Shown here: positions 38,975 to 47,069 of the stretch, piece by piece | Layout: each line of letters opens with the position of its first letter | How positions within the stretch are numbered: position 1 is the first letter of the stretch | From: Tenuifilum thalassicum | GTDB lineage: Bacteria > Bacteroidota > Bacteroidia > Bacteroidales > Tenuifilaceae | Length of the DNA stretch: 64,000 bases | Assembly (NCBI RefSeq): GCF_013265555.1 | Contig: NZ_CP041345.1 | Location: 1,286,581 to 1,350,580, forward strand | Direction: 5' to 3' | Made by a program: the position numbers and the translations under genes | The notes under the pieces: generated by a model | Databases searched by the model: none | Seen by the model: the letters and a program-made list of their open reading frames with translations, nothing else | What the model was told of the DNA's origin: nothing

Positions 38975-39235
38975 AGTTTAAATTGTTTAGGTGGTTAGGT
39001 TTATAGGTTGTTTTTGCAAGGTATCTTAAAGACTAGAGACTTTCAAGGATTTTTGTAAAAAACAGAATGGCTGTCGATATAAAGCAGATTTAAGTCTATT
39101 AAATGCAAGGTTTTGTCTACGAATGCATAATGTACTGATAAATAAGAGGAATGGATTTAAATGAATATCGGTTTGCTAAAAACTATGAGATAACCTTAAA
39201 AAATACTAAATTGCAAGGCTAAATAATACAAAGCA
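38975..39235. other. Intergenic region between divergent M6 protease and response-regulator genes
   Basis: A 261-bp AT-rich stretch that must hold the promoters of two divergent genes. I find no exact TAnnTTTG box, no convincing operator palindrome and no small coding frame. Confidence 0.5.
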
Positions 39236-39940
39236 ATGGGAACTAGAGTCATTATAGTTGATGATGAACCTTTAGCTATTTCTGTTATTGAGGGATACCT
39301 TCAACGTATTCCTGGCATTAATATTATCGCAACCTTTAATGATGGTCTTCCTGCTTTTGAGTTTCTTCAAGAGAATGAAGTAGATATTATGTTTTTGGAT
39401 GTAGAAATGCCTAAGTTGACAGGCATTGAACTTGTTCGCAGCCTGCAAAATCCTCCTGCTGTAATCATCACCTCTGCAAACAAAGATTACGCCATTGAGG
39501 GATTTGACCTAAATGTCTCTGATTACATTCTCAAACCAATAACATTTGAACGTCTACTTAGGGCAATATCTAAAGTAAAAGAGAGCTTAGCATACAAGAA
39601 GAATGCTGAAAACCCAACTGAGAAACAATATATTATCTTCAAGGAAAATAAGAAAAATATTAGAGTTAGGCTAGACGATATTTTATATTTTGAGAGCATT
39701 AAGGATTATGTAAAGGTAGTTACAAAAGATAAAAATATTGTTACTAAGTTAAGCATAGCATCAATTGAAGAGAAACTCGATAAATCCATGTTTATTAGAG
39801 TTCATCGTTCTTTCATTGTATCTCTAAAGCACATTGATTCCTATTCTTCTGTTTCTATAGGAATTGGAGAGGTAGAAATACCTATAGGTAGGGTTTTTAA
39901 AGAAGAAGTTATTGAAACACTGGAAAGTAAATTGTATTAA
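39236..39940 (+). CDS. LytTR family response regulator
   Basis: A 234-residue two-component regulator. The receiver domain (1 to about 120) has acidic DDE (9-11), the phospho-acceptor Asp55 in MFLDVEMP, and the switch residues TSANKDYA and ILKPI. The LytTR DNA-binding domain follows (about 135-232: KNIRVRLDDILYFESIKDYVKV, FIRVHRSFIVSLKHI, IPIGRVFKE). It lies 7 bases before its likely partner, the sensor kinase at 39948-43185, which is frameshifted. Confidence 0.93.
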   Translation: MGTRVIIVDDEPLAISVIEGYLQRIPGINIIATFNDGLPAFEFLQENEVDIMFLDVEMPKLTGIELVRSLQNPPAVIITSANKDYAIEGFDLNVSDYILKPITFERLLRAISKVKESLAYKKNAENPTEKQYIIFKENKKNIRVRLDDILYFESIKDYVKVVTKDKNIVTKLSIASIEEKLDKSMFIRVHRSFIVSLKHIDSYSSVSIGIGEVEIPIGRVFKEEVIETLESKLY

Positions 39941-39947
39941 TTCTAAA

Positions 39948-42900
39948 ATGAATAAATTCTTTTTCCTAGAATTATTGTTTTTTGCTTTTTGTTCTTCTGT
40001 TTTTAGTCAGGAGCGAGGTTTACTATTGTCTAACTATTATTCCCCTATTACTTATAAAGCAAAACCAGCTAACTGGGGAATAGTAAAAGATTCAAGGGGA
40101 GTAGTTTATTTTGCTAATGGAAGCGGTGTGTTAGAGTATGATGGTTTAAACTGGAATTTGATAGAATTACCTAATGCTAGTAAAAGTATAAATTGATAAT
40201 AGAGATAGGATATTTGTTGGGTTTTGGAATGTTAGGATTCCTCAATCCTGATAGCAAAGGAAAACTTTCATATGTCTCTTTGTTACCATTATTAGATTCT
40301 ACTCATAAAATCTTTAATGATGTTTGGGATATTCATATAATTGGAGATACTGTTTATTTTTTAACAGACTATTGCATTTATAAATATTATAATAAACAGT
40401 TTAAGTACTTGATACAGATAATAGCGAATCGTTTTATTTGTCGTACATTATAGATAATGAGTATATTGTTTATAAATTAAATAAAGGGCTTTATCTAATT
40501 TCAGGGAATAACCTTAAATTTATTGAAGGAAGCCAGCAACTTGCAACACTTAAAATACATTCTATACTACCAATAGATAACAAATTATTAATTTGTACTC
40601 GCAAAAATGGTTTCTATTTGGCCGATTATGATGGAGCATTCAAAAATTTAAAATCATTATCTTCTATTTCTAAAAAAGGGAAGCAGCTCAACGAATATTT
40701 CAAAAAATATCTTTTCTATCATGGAATTGCTATAAGTGATTCACTTTTCGCTCTTGCTTCTATAATGGGTGATGCACTTATAGTTGATAAAAATTTAAAT
40801 GTAACAGATGTAATTGACGAGAATACCTTTGGCATTAAAACCAATGTAAATTGTTTTCGGTATGATAGTTCTGGAGTGCTTTGGATGGCTCTTTCAAATG
40901 GACTTGCGAAAGTTGAACTAGCCTCGCCTTTCCGGTATTGGAATGAGTCATTAGGTATTAATGGTCTTTTAACTGATGTTGCTAGCAGAGGAGATTATAT
41001 ATATGTTGCAACAAGTTCAGGCGTTTTTTATATTGATAGAAATAGGCCAGAGAACTTCAAACCTCACAGATTTCAGCTTTTAAAAGGTCCCCTAGAACAA
41101 ACCTGGCAGTTCTTATATTTTAAGGATCCTAGTGAACCTGAATCTTATAAACCTTTATGGGTAGGTAGCAATTCAAAAACGCATCTTCTTGTTGTTGCTA
41201 GAAATGGGGTTTTTGAAATTATTAATGACAAGGCTATTCTGGTAGATGATACACAGCAACCATTTGTGATAATTCAAGGGCGTAAGAATCCTAATTTCCT
41301 ATTTATTGGACACAACAGAGGTGTTACACGTTTAAAATTTAATAATGGTACATGGATTTCGAAATTAAACCTTCTAGAAACCGAAGGGGTGGTTTATAGC
41401 ATGGGGGAAGATGGAGGAGGAAACTTATGGGTGTTATTTCGTCAAGATGAACTTTGGAGAATTAAGAACCCTTACTGTAGAAAGGTTAAGAAGATTGAAT
41501 GTGCAACCTATGATATCTCATTAAAGGATTCAACTGATTCTTTTGATCGCATAGTTGATGCTTATGATTCAATTATTTTCCAGACCCAAAAACGATACTT
41601 TTCCTATTTTCCCAATGGCGACAGCATTGGAACAATCGATGTAACTCCATTTGTTAAATTTGCCGATTCCATTCAGCGATACGATTCTCTTGCTGCTATG
41701 CGAATTGATAGTCAAATGGTTACAAGTGTATATGTTACTGATTTTAGAGATCCTGTTTCGTGGGTTTCTTCTGACTTTGGCATTGTTAGTATGACATCAA
41801 CAGTTCACTATAATAGAATCAAACTTAATCCTCCTTTAATTAAAAGGGTTGTAAATATCGATTCAGTTTTATTTGAAGGAGTTAACTTTTTCCAAGAACC
41901 CGTAGATTCGTTGAATGGTGTTGCTATAAGAAATACAAACCCAGACAGAATTGTAGATTTGGGCACTGTATTACCATATGATAGAAACTCCATTGTATTT
42001 AATTTTGTGTGGCCTTATTATATCGGAGAAGATAAAATAAAGTACAGCTATCAGCTAGTTGGAAATGATGAGGAATGGTCCGATTGGACATACGAAACAA
42101 GAAAAGAGTATACAAATCTTAAAGAGGGCGATTACATTTTCAGGGTAAAGGCCAAGAATGTTTTTAAGGATGAGACCCCAATTGCTGAATTCCATTTCAC
42201 CATAAAAACACCATGGTTTCGCTCCATTATTGCCTATATCGCATATATTATTTTGGCAATTCTATTAATTTACTTTTCAGTAAGAGTCTGGCATTACAGA
42301 TTAATTCGAGAACGAAACAAACTTGACAGGTTAGTAAAGGAGAGAACCCAAGAAATTTTATTGCAAAAGGAAGAACTTCAAGTACAGGCAGAGCATCTTA
42401 AGGAAGCATACGATTGGATTTCTGAAAAGAATGAGATTCTAGAACAACAAAAACATGAAATAGAAAAACAAAAAAATGAGTTAGAAGCAATAAATGCAAC
42501 AAAAAATAAGTTTTTTAGAATTATTGCTCATGATCTTAGAAACCCGATTAGCACGCTTGTAAATTCTACTGAATTTTTGCTTACAGAAATTAATGCTTTA
42601 AATTCTGATAAGGTTAAGCAATTTATGACAGAACTTAATAAGTTAGCATTAACAACCTACAATTTGCTTGAGAACCTTTTAGATTGGTCATCCAATGAAA
42701 TGGGCGATATAAAGAATAATCCTAAATGGGTAGATCTTCGTTCCCTTGTATTACAAAATTTAGAGCTTATTCAAGGTCGACTAAAAGATAAGAATATTGA
42801 TGTTGAATTAGAAATACCAGAAGGTTTTGAAATATTTGTAGATGATAATATCTTAAATACCATACTTCGTAATTTAATTAGCAATGCCCTTAAATTTTCA

Positions 42901-43185
42901 AAATTAAATGGTCGAATAAATTTAAAAGCATCGCTTGAAAACGAAAAGTGGGTACTAAAAGTGAGTGATAATGGGATAGGTATTCCAGAACAAAATATTG
43001 ATAAACTTTTTAAGATTGATAAAACCATTGTAACCGCAGGAACACAAAACGAAAAAGGTTCAGGTCTTGGGTTGCTGCTTTGTAAAGAGTTTGTTGAAAA
43101 GATCGGAGGTGAAATTAAAGTGGAAAGCAAGGTTGGAGTTGGAACAACTTTTAATGTTATTATTCCTGCAATAAAAAGGGATTAG
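39948..43185 (+). pseudogene. Sensor histidine kinase with beta-propeller and Y_Y_Y domains, broken by three frameshifts
   Basis: Starts at ATG 39948 with a signal peptide (FFFLELLFFAFCSSVFSQ), 7 bases after the response regulator gene. The protein text continues through three frames. At 40193-40194 one extra T breaks SIN from DNRDRIFVG. At about 40219-40226 one extra base in GGGTTTT breaks VG from FGMLGFLNPDS. At about 40406-40409 one missing base breaks FKYL from DTDNSESFYLSYIIDNEY. Correcting these gives a continuous ~1080-residue kinase. As given, the first piece stops at 40196, and the C-terminal 915 residues are open from 40438. True decay or sequencing error cannot be told from one sequence. 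Confidence 0.8.
40438..43185 (+). CDS. Histidine kinase, intact C-terminal part of the frameshifted gene
   Basis: The frame is open from 40405, and the first usable start is TTG 40438; this is likely the inner part of a longer gene rather than a true start. Propeller-like repeats (LWMALSNGLAKVE, LWVLFRQDELWRI) are followed by a Y_Y_Y domain (about 540-600, YSYQLVGNDEEWSDWTYE), one membrane segment (about 603-623), a coiled coil and the kinase core: H-box RIIAHDLRNP (His698), N-box LRNLISNALKFSK, DNGIGIP and GSGLGLLLCKEF. All core motifs are intact. Partner regulator at 39236. Confidence 0.75.
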   Translation: MSYIIDNEYIVYKLNKGLYLISGNNLKFIEGSQQLATLKIHSILPIDNKLLICTRKNGFYLADYDGAFKNLKSLSSISKKGKQLNEYFKKYLFYHGIAISDSLFALASIMGDALIVDKNLNVTDVIDENTFGIKTNVNCFRYDSSGVLWMALSNGLAKVELASPFRYWNESLGINGLLTDVASRGDYIYVATSSGVFYIDRNRPENFKPHRFQLLKGPLEQTWQFLYFKDPSEPESYKPLWVGSNSKTHLLVVARNGVFEIINDKAILVDDTQQPFVIIQGRKNPNFLFIGHNRGVTRLKFNNGTWISKLNLLETEGVVYSMGEDGGGNLWVLFRQDELWRIKNPYCRKVKKIECATYDISLKDSTDSFDRIVDAYDSIIFQTQKRYFSYFPNGDSIGTIDVTPFVKFADSIQRYDSLAAMRIDSQMVTSVYVTDFRDPVSWVSSDFGIVSMTSTVHYNRIKLNPPLIKRVVNIDSVLFEGVNFFQEPVDSLNGVAIRNTNPDRIVDLGTVLPYDRNSIVFNFVWPYYIGEDKIKYSYQLVGNDEEWSDWTYETRKEYTNLKEGDYIFRVKAKNVFKDETPIAEFHFTIKTPWFRSIIAYIAYIILAILLIYFSVRVWHYRLIRERNKLDRLVKERTQEILLQKEELQVQAEHLKEAYDWISEKNEILEQQKHEIEKQKNELEAINATKNKFFRIIAHDLRNPISTLVNSTEFLLTEINALNSDKVKQFMTELNKLALTTYNLLENLLDWSSNEMGDIKNNPKWVDLRSLVLQNLELIQGRLKDKNIDVELEIPEGFEIFVDDNILNTILRNLISNALKFSKLNGRINLKASLENEKWVLKVSDNGIGIPEQNIDKLFKIDKTIVTAGTQNEKGSGLGLLLCKEFVEKIGGEIKVESKVGVGTTFNVIIPAIKRD

Positions 43186-43244
43186 TGTTGGTTTAAACTT
43201 TTTAGAGAGAGATGAGTCATTTATTAAACTAAATTTTTATTGAT

Positions 43245-44453
43245 ATGAATAAGATAAAAAATTTCCTACTTGTAGCGCTAGTGCTTTTTGTAAGTGTGAG
43301 TGGTGCTTTAGCACAAGACAAGAAAGAAAAAGAGAATGGACCTTACACTTTTACTGATGTGAAAGTGCTTCCAACAACATCTATTAAGAATCAAAATAGA
43401 TCAGGTACTTGTTGGAGCTTCTCTGGTGTTGCTTTTTTGGAGTCAGAACTACTAAGAATGGGTAAACCTTCTATTGATCTTTCTCCAATGTACGTTGTAA
43501 GAAATATTTATGCCATGAAAGCCGACAGGTATGTACGGTTTAACGGGAAAAACAACTTTGGACCAGGTGGGTCGTTTTTTGATGTGCTAGAAGCAGTTAA
43601 GCGTTTTGGTATTGTCCCTATGGATGTATATCCTGGTTTGAATTATGGCGAGGATTCACATGTTCATGGTGAGCTAGATGCTGTTACAAAGGCATTTGTA
43701 GATGCCATTATTGAAAACCCAAACAGAAAGCTTTCTACTGCATGGAAAAATGCATTCAATGGAATTTTAGATGCATACCTAGGTGCTAATCCTAAGAGTT
43801 TTACATATAATGGTAATACTTATACACCAGCTGAATTTGCAAAATTCTTAGGAATTAACCCAGATGATTATGTTGTTATTACCTCGTTTAGCCATCACCC
43901 ATTCTACGAGAAGTTTGTAATGGAGCTTCCCGATAACTGGATTCATGGTGAGGCTTACAATGTGCCATTAAATGATTTTGAGAGTATTATAGACAACGCC
44001 ATTGATAATGATTTTCCTGTAGCTTGGGCAAGTGATGTTAGTGAAAAAGGATTTAGCTGGAGGAATGGTGTAGCAATAGTTCCAGATATTGATGATGTAG
44101 AAAATGCTGGTTCCGATAAAGACCGTTGGACTCAATTATCGGTTAGAGAAAAAGAGAAAAAGATTTACTCTTTTGAAAAACCTGTAAAAGAGATGATCAT
44201 AACCCAGGAGTTACGCCAAGAAGCATTTGATAATTATAGAACTACTGATGATCATGGTATGCTTCTAGTTGGAAAAGCAAAGGACCAGCTAGGGAATACT
44301 TTCTATAAAGTAAAAAATAGCTGGGGGACAAATGGCAAATACAATGGATACTTTTATGCATCAAAGGCATTTGTACTTTATAAAACAACCAATATAATGG
44401 TTCATAAAAATGCTATTCCCTCAAAACTTCGTAAGAAATTGGGAATTAAATAG
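43245..44453 (+). CDS. C1 family cysteine aminopeptidase (PepC/bleomycin hydrolase type), secreted
   Basis: A 402-residue papain-fold peptidase with a signal peptide (about 1-24, ending GALAQ). Catalytic Cys56 lies in RSGTCWSFSG, His337 in DDHGMLLVG and Asn358 in VKNSWGTNGKYNG. Bleomycin hydrolase/PepC enzymes are usually cytoplasmic hexamers with aminopeptidase activity; the signal peptide puts this one in the periplasm, as in other Bacteroidota C1B proteins. It lies 59 bases after the kinase gene and is closed by a terminator. Confidence 0.92.
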   Translation: MNKIKNFLLVALVLFVSVSGALAQDKKEKENGPYTFTDVKVLPTTSIKNQNRSGTCWSFSGVAFLESELLRMGKPSIDLSPMYVVRNIYAMKADRYVRFNGKNNFGPGGSFFDVLEAVKRFGIVPMDVYPGLNYGEDSHVHGELDAVTKAFVDAIIENPNRKLSTAWKNAFNGILDAYLGANPKSFTYNGNTYTPAEFAKFLGINPDDYVVITSFSHHPFYEKFVMELPDNWIHGEAYNVPLNDFESIIDNAIDNDFPVAWASDVSEKGFSWRNGVAIVPDIDDVENAGSDKDRWTQLSVREKEKKIYSFEKPVKEMIITQELRQEAFDNYRTTDDHGMLLVGKAKDQLGNTFYKVKNSWGTNGKYNGYFYASKAFVLYKTTNIMVHKNAIPSKLRKKLGIK

Positions 44454-44477
44454 CAAAAACACTTTTTAAAATTTTAG

Positions 44478-44510
44478 CCGCTCAAATGAAATAAATTTGG
44501 GCGGTTTTTT
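44478..44510 (+). terminator. Intrinsic terminator after the C1 peptidase gene
   Basis: A 10-bp stem CCGCTCAAAT / ATTTGGGCGG (44478-44487 with 44495-44504, one wobble pair) followed by TTTTTT. Confidence 0.88.
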
Positions 44511-44559
44511 GTTTGCTTTATGATATTATCTTAAATTTACATTCTGAAATAAGTTGGCT

Positions 44560-44929
44560 ATGACTAATCTTTTATCAAAGGTACTTCAAAACACCTGAGA
44601 TAGATTTTAAACCAGGTTTACTTCAAATTTCTGGAAGATCAATTACTGAGGATGCTATTGCATTCTATCAACCCGTTATTAAATGGATTGAAAACTATTT
44701 AAAAAATCCAGAACCTCTTACTAGAATTAACTTCAATATGGAGTACATTAATAGTGGCTCTAATAGGTTTATTTTCACCATTATGAGGATGTTTGATGAG
44801 GCTTATTCTCATGGTAATAATATTATTATAAATTGGTATTTTGAAGAAGATGATGATACCATTAAAAATTTAGGACGTGATTTTCAAACCCTTTTAAAAG
44901 TTCCATTTAAAATGGTTGAAATAGTATAG
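44560..44929 (+). pseudogene. SiaC-like (DUF1987) partner-switch phosphoprotein with a frameshift near the start
   Basis: From about 44591 to the stop at 44929 the frame reads TPEIDFKPGLLQISGRSI, EDAIAFYQPVIKWIENYL, and RINFNMEYINSGSNRFIF, all typical of the SiaC/DUF1987 family (about 120-130 residues). This frame is closed upstream by TGA at 44561 and has no ATG before 44738, which would delete half the domain. An ATG at 44560 reads MTNLLSKVLQ in another frame; removing one A from the AAAA at 44588-44591 joins it to TPEID. So there is a one-base insertion, a sequencing error, or a +1 frameshift. SiaC is the protein phosphorylated by SiaB. Confidence 0.75.
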
Positions 44930-44942
44930 TAAATCAAAGCCC

Positions 44943-45623
44943 CTAATTGTTATTTTCACTATCAATCTCAGTAAAATCAATAAAACTTTCCGAAGGATAA
45001 TGAATTATTATCCAAGCTATGTCGCGCACAAAATCAACCTTACCAATTTCAACACTTTTTATATCCAAACCTGTTCTTTGTTTTAAATCTTCAATGAGTT
45101 CTGCTCTCCTTTCTGGAGTTATTAGTTCAATTTTTTCATAAACCACTACCTTTTGAGAGAGGTGCTTTATAAATAGACCTTTTTCTAGTACGTAAGCTAC
45201 CAAAATAAGGCCAAGATTCGAGAACATAAGTTCAGCATAGCTAACCTTTTTTGATGATATCGCATTAATAAGTGATATGGCGATTATTAAAAAAAGGTAT
45301 GTCATCTCTTTTATAGGGATTGGGTTTGTTCTATATCTAATAATCCCAAATACAGCGAAAAGACCTAATGCAAATCCAAGTTGTAATTTAACATTTGCAA
45401 GTAAAAAACACATAAAAAACACTACAGTCCCAAGCATTAAATATGTGAAAACGTAGTCTTTCCGAAGTGTTTTAGGATAATACAGGTGCCGGGCAGCAAT
45501 CCATATTATTACAATATTAAGTACAAACCTTAAAATTAGGGTATAAAAGTCATCAGTGTTAATTAGGTCTATTCCAAATATCTCAATGGAATTAGACTTA
45601 AGTAAGAACCACATTGTTTTCAT
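44943..45623 (-). CDS. DUF4956 domain membrane protein
   Basis: A 226-residue protein with four predicted membrane segments (about 27-45, 58-76, 80-95, 105-165 region) and a cytoplasmic C-terminal domain (about 170-226). The conserved run LGLFAVFGIIRYRTNPIPIKEMTYLF, split here by position at about 88-113, is the family mark. DUF4956 genes are often next to VTC-type polyphosphate polymerase genes, as here; it overlaps that gene by 26 bases. It may be the membrane partner of the polymerase, an inference from linkage. It is last in a three-gene overlapping operon. Confidence 0.85.
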   Translation of the reverse strand: MKTMWFLLKSNSIEIFGIDLINTDDFYTLILRFVLNIVIIWIAARHLYYPKTLRKDYVFTYLMLGTVVFFMCFLLANVKLQLGFALGLFAVFGIIRYRTNPIPIKEMTYLFLIIAISLINAISSKKVSYAELMFSNLGLILVAYVLEKGLFIKHLSQKVVVYEKIELITPERRAELIEDLKQRTGLDIKSVEIGKVDFVRDIAWIIIHYPSESFIDFTEIDSENNN

Positions 45624-46398
45624 TTCTAATCTTATTTAAATGGTTTATCGTTGGCTTAAAATTGTTAGTTTTAACGTGCTGGTTAAGAAGTGCGCAGCCA
45701 ATTGCGTATTTGCTGAAACCTCTTTTTCTGTAACCTGCCTGTTTTAGAAAGTCCATAATTACACTTGTTTTATTGTATTTATCTCTTTTGGACTCAACTA
45801 TGCAAATATCATTCAGTAATATTGATTTTTGATTTTGTATATCTTTAAGGGAAATGTTAAAATCAAGCGTAACACGTTCATTAAATAGCATCGAGACAAG
45901 AGTAATTCGGTTAAACCTTGTTTCTAATACTTTTTGTAGTGTTTTGAATCTATATGGTGTATTGTTATCGATAAAATTGGATAATATATTTTCTGTAATA
46001 TCTTCGGCATTGGGTTGAATTCTTTTCTTTAATGTTTCACCTGCATGATTTCTAAATTTAACTTCTAGAAAAAAATCACCACTTGCATGGTACTCCCTTG
46101 TTCTAACCTTATACCTTTTAGGCCTATTATTATGATGTTGTAGGTACATGTCTAGTTTTTCTGTGTCATAGTATATGGATGTGTAAAGAGGGAATAGGAT
46201 GCTATTATTTTCAACTATATAGTAATTATTCTTTATATGCTCTATTAGTTTATCTTGAGCCCATTTTGCTGAAATAATGAATTTACTATCAACCCTTTTC
46301 AGAAATTGAACTTGTCCAGTTGTACAAATATTGATGCTTTTTAGCCCAGACTCAGCTAATGTTATATCGCTTAGAGAATTAATCATTCCTGTAATCAA
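45598..46398 (-). CDS. VTC domain polyphosphate polymerase-like protein
   Basis: A 266-residue cytoplasmic protein with a VTC/CYTH-like triphosphate-tunnel domain. Matching elements are RVDSKFII (N-terminal Lys strand), YTSIYYDT, KRYKVRTREY, FFLEVKFRNHAGETLKKR, ERVTLDFNISL and CIVESKRDK, so the basic and acidic residues that line the tunnel all seem present. In yeast Vtc4 this domain makes polyphosphate from ATP. It overlaps the YD-repeat gene upstream (20 bases) and the DUF4956 gene downstream (26 bases), so translation is probably coupled. Confidence 0.85.
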   Translation of the reverse strand: MITGMINSLSDITLAESGLKSINICTTGQVQFLKRVDSKFIISAKWAQDKLIEHIKNNYYIVENNSILFPLYTSIYYDTEKLDMYLQHHNNRPKRYKVRTREYHASGDFFLEVKFRNHAGETLKKRIQPNAEDITENILSNFIDNNTPYRFKTLQKVLETRFNRITLVSMLFNERVTLDFNISLKDIQNQKSILLNDICIVESKRDKYNKTSVIMDFLKQAGYRKRGFSKYAIGCALLNQHVKTNNFKPTINHLNKIRNENNVVLT

Positions 46399-46810
46399 AT
46401 ACCTTTTTTTGTTTTAGCTTACCATTCGAGTTGTAAACCCTTTTTTCTACTTTAAGACCATTTTCATTATAATCTGTCTCAATTTTCCTAAGAAGAGCAC
46501 CTCTGCTATCGTAAACTTTTCTTAGAATCTCATTGCCACTTTTATTAAATGTATGCTCAATGTGTTTAGTGATATTTCCATTTTCGTCGTATTGTTTCTC
46601 TTTAACAATATTACCCATATTGTCGTACCAAGCCTCATATTGTTTGTATTTTATTTCTTTTCCTTTGATGTAATGATAACTCCATTCTATTTTATGAGTA
46701 ATCCCGTTATCTCTAATAATTTTCTTTTTTTGAGCAGAAGCAGTTGTTGTCACTGCTGATGACAATAGAAATATTAGTATGCTTGCTTGGAGTCTATAAT
46801 TCGATTTCAT
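46379..46810 (-). CDS. Small secreted YD/MORN-variant repeat protein
   Basis: A 143-residue protein with a signal peptide (about 1-26, ending TTASAQ). The mature part is four to five ~20-residue repeats of the type Y-D-x-x-G-N-x-x-x-x-x-x-Y (AWYDNMGNIVKEKQYDENGN, KSGNEILRKVYDSRG, YNENGLKVEKRVYNSNGK). Such repeats form small beta-sheet surfaces. It is the first gene of the operon with the VTC polymerase and DUF4956 genes; its role there is unknown. Confidence 0.75.
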   Translation of the reverse strand: MKSNYRLQASILIFLLSSAVTTTASAQKKKIIRDNGITHKIEWSYHYIKGKEIKYKQYEAWYDNMGNIVKEKQYDENGNITKHIEHTFNKSGNEILRKVYDSRGALLRKIETDYNENGLKVEKRVYNSNGKLKQKKVFDYRND

Positions 46811-46849
46811 AAATTTGAAATTTCAAGCAATTTACTAAATATTTAGCAT

Positions 46850-47008
46850 ATGTATAGATGTAAGGTTTGTGGTTATATTTACGATGAATCTGTTGGGGAC
46901 CCCGAGCATGGAATTCCCGCGGGTACACCCTTTGAAGAACTACCTGATACTTGGCATTGCCCTGTTTGCCAGGTAAGTAAGGAGCATTTTGAAGAGGTTG
47001 GACGATAA
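46850..47008 (+). CDS. Rubredoxin
   Basis: A 52-residue electron-transfer protein that binds one Fe through four Cys: [13 protein letters not shown] (Cys4, Cys7) and [10 protein letters not shown] (Cys37, Cys40), with the usual [18 protein letters not shown] between. Complete and canonical. It starts 39 bases from the divergent YD-repeat gene and is closed by a terminator shared with pepD. Confidence 0.97.
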   Translation: MYRCKVCGYIYDESVGDPEHGIPAGTPFEELPDTWHCPVCQVSKEHFEEVGR

Positions 47009-47011
47009 AAT

Positions 47012-47068
47012 AAAGGCTGTTTCAGAAACATGGCTAAACCTAGCCTAACTAGAAACAGCCTTTTTTAT
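47012..47068. terminator. Bidirectional terminator between rubredoxin and pepD genes
   Basis: A 12-bp perfect stem AAAGGCTGTTTC / GAAACAGCCTTT (47012-47023 with 47052-47063) encloses a second small hairpin (GGCTA/TAGCC). T-tracts follow on both strands. Confidence 0.88.
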
Positions 47069-47069
47069 G

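Noticed and set aside
38975-39235. Riboswitch or operator in the divergent region
   Set aside because: No convincing stem set, palindrome or known aptamer pattern found by eye.
40193-40453. Separate 86-residue gene between the response regulator and the kinase
   Set aside because: Its sequence continues the propeller domain of the kinase before and after, so it is a piece of the frameshifted gene.
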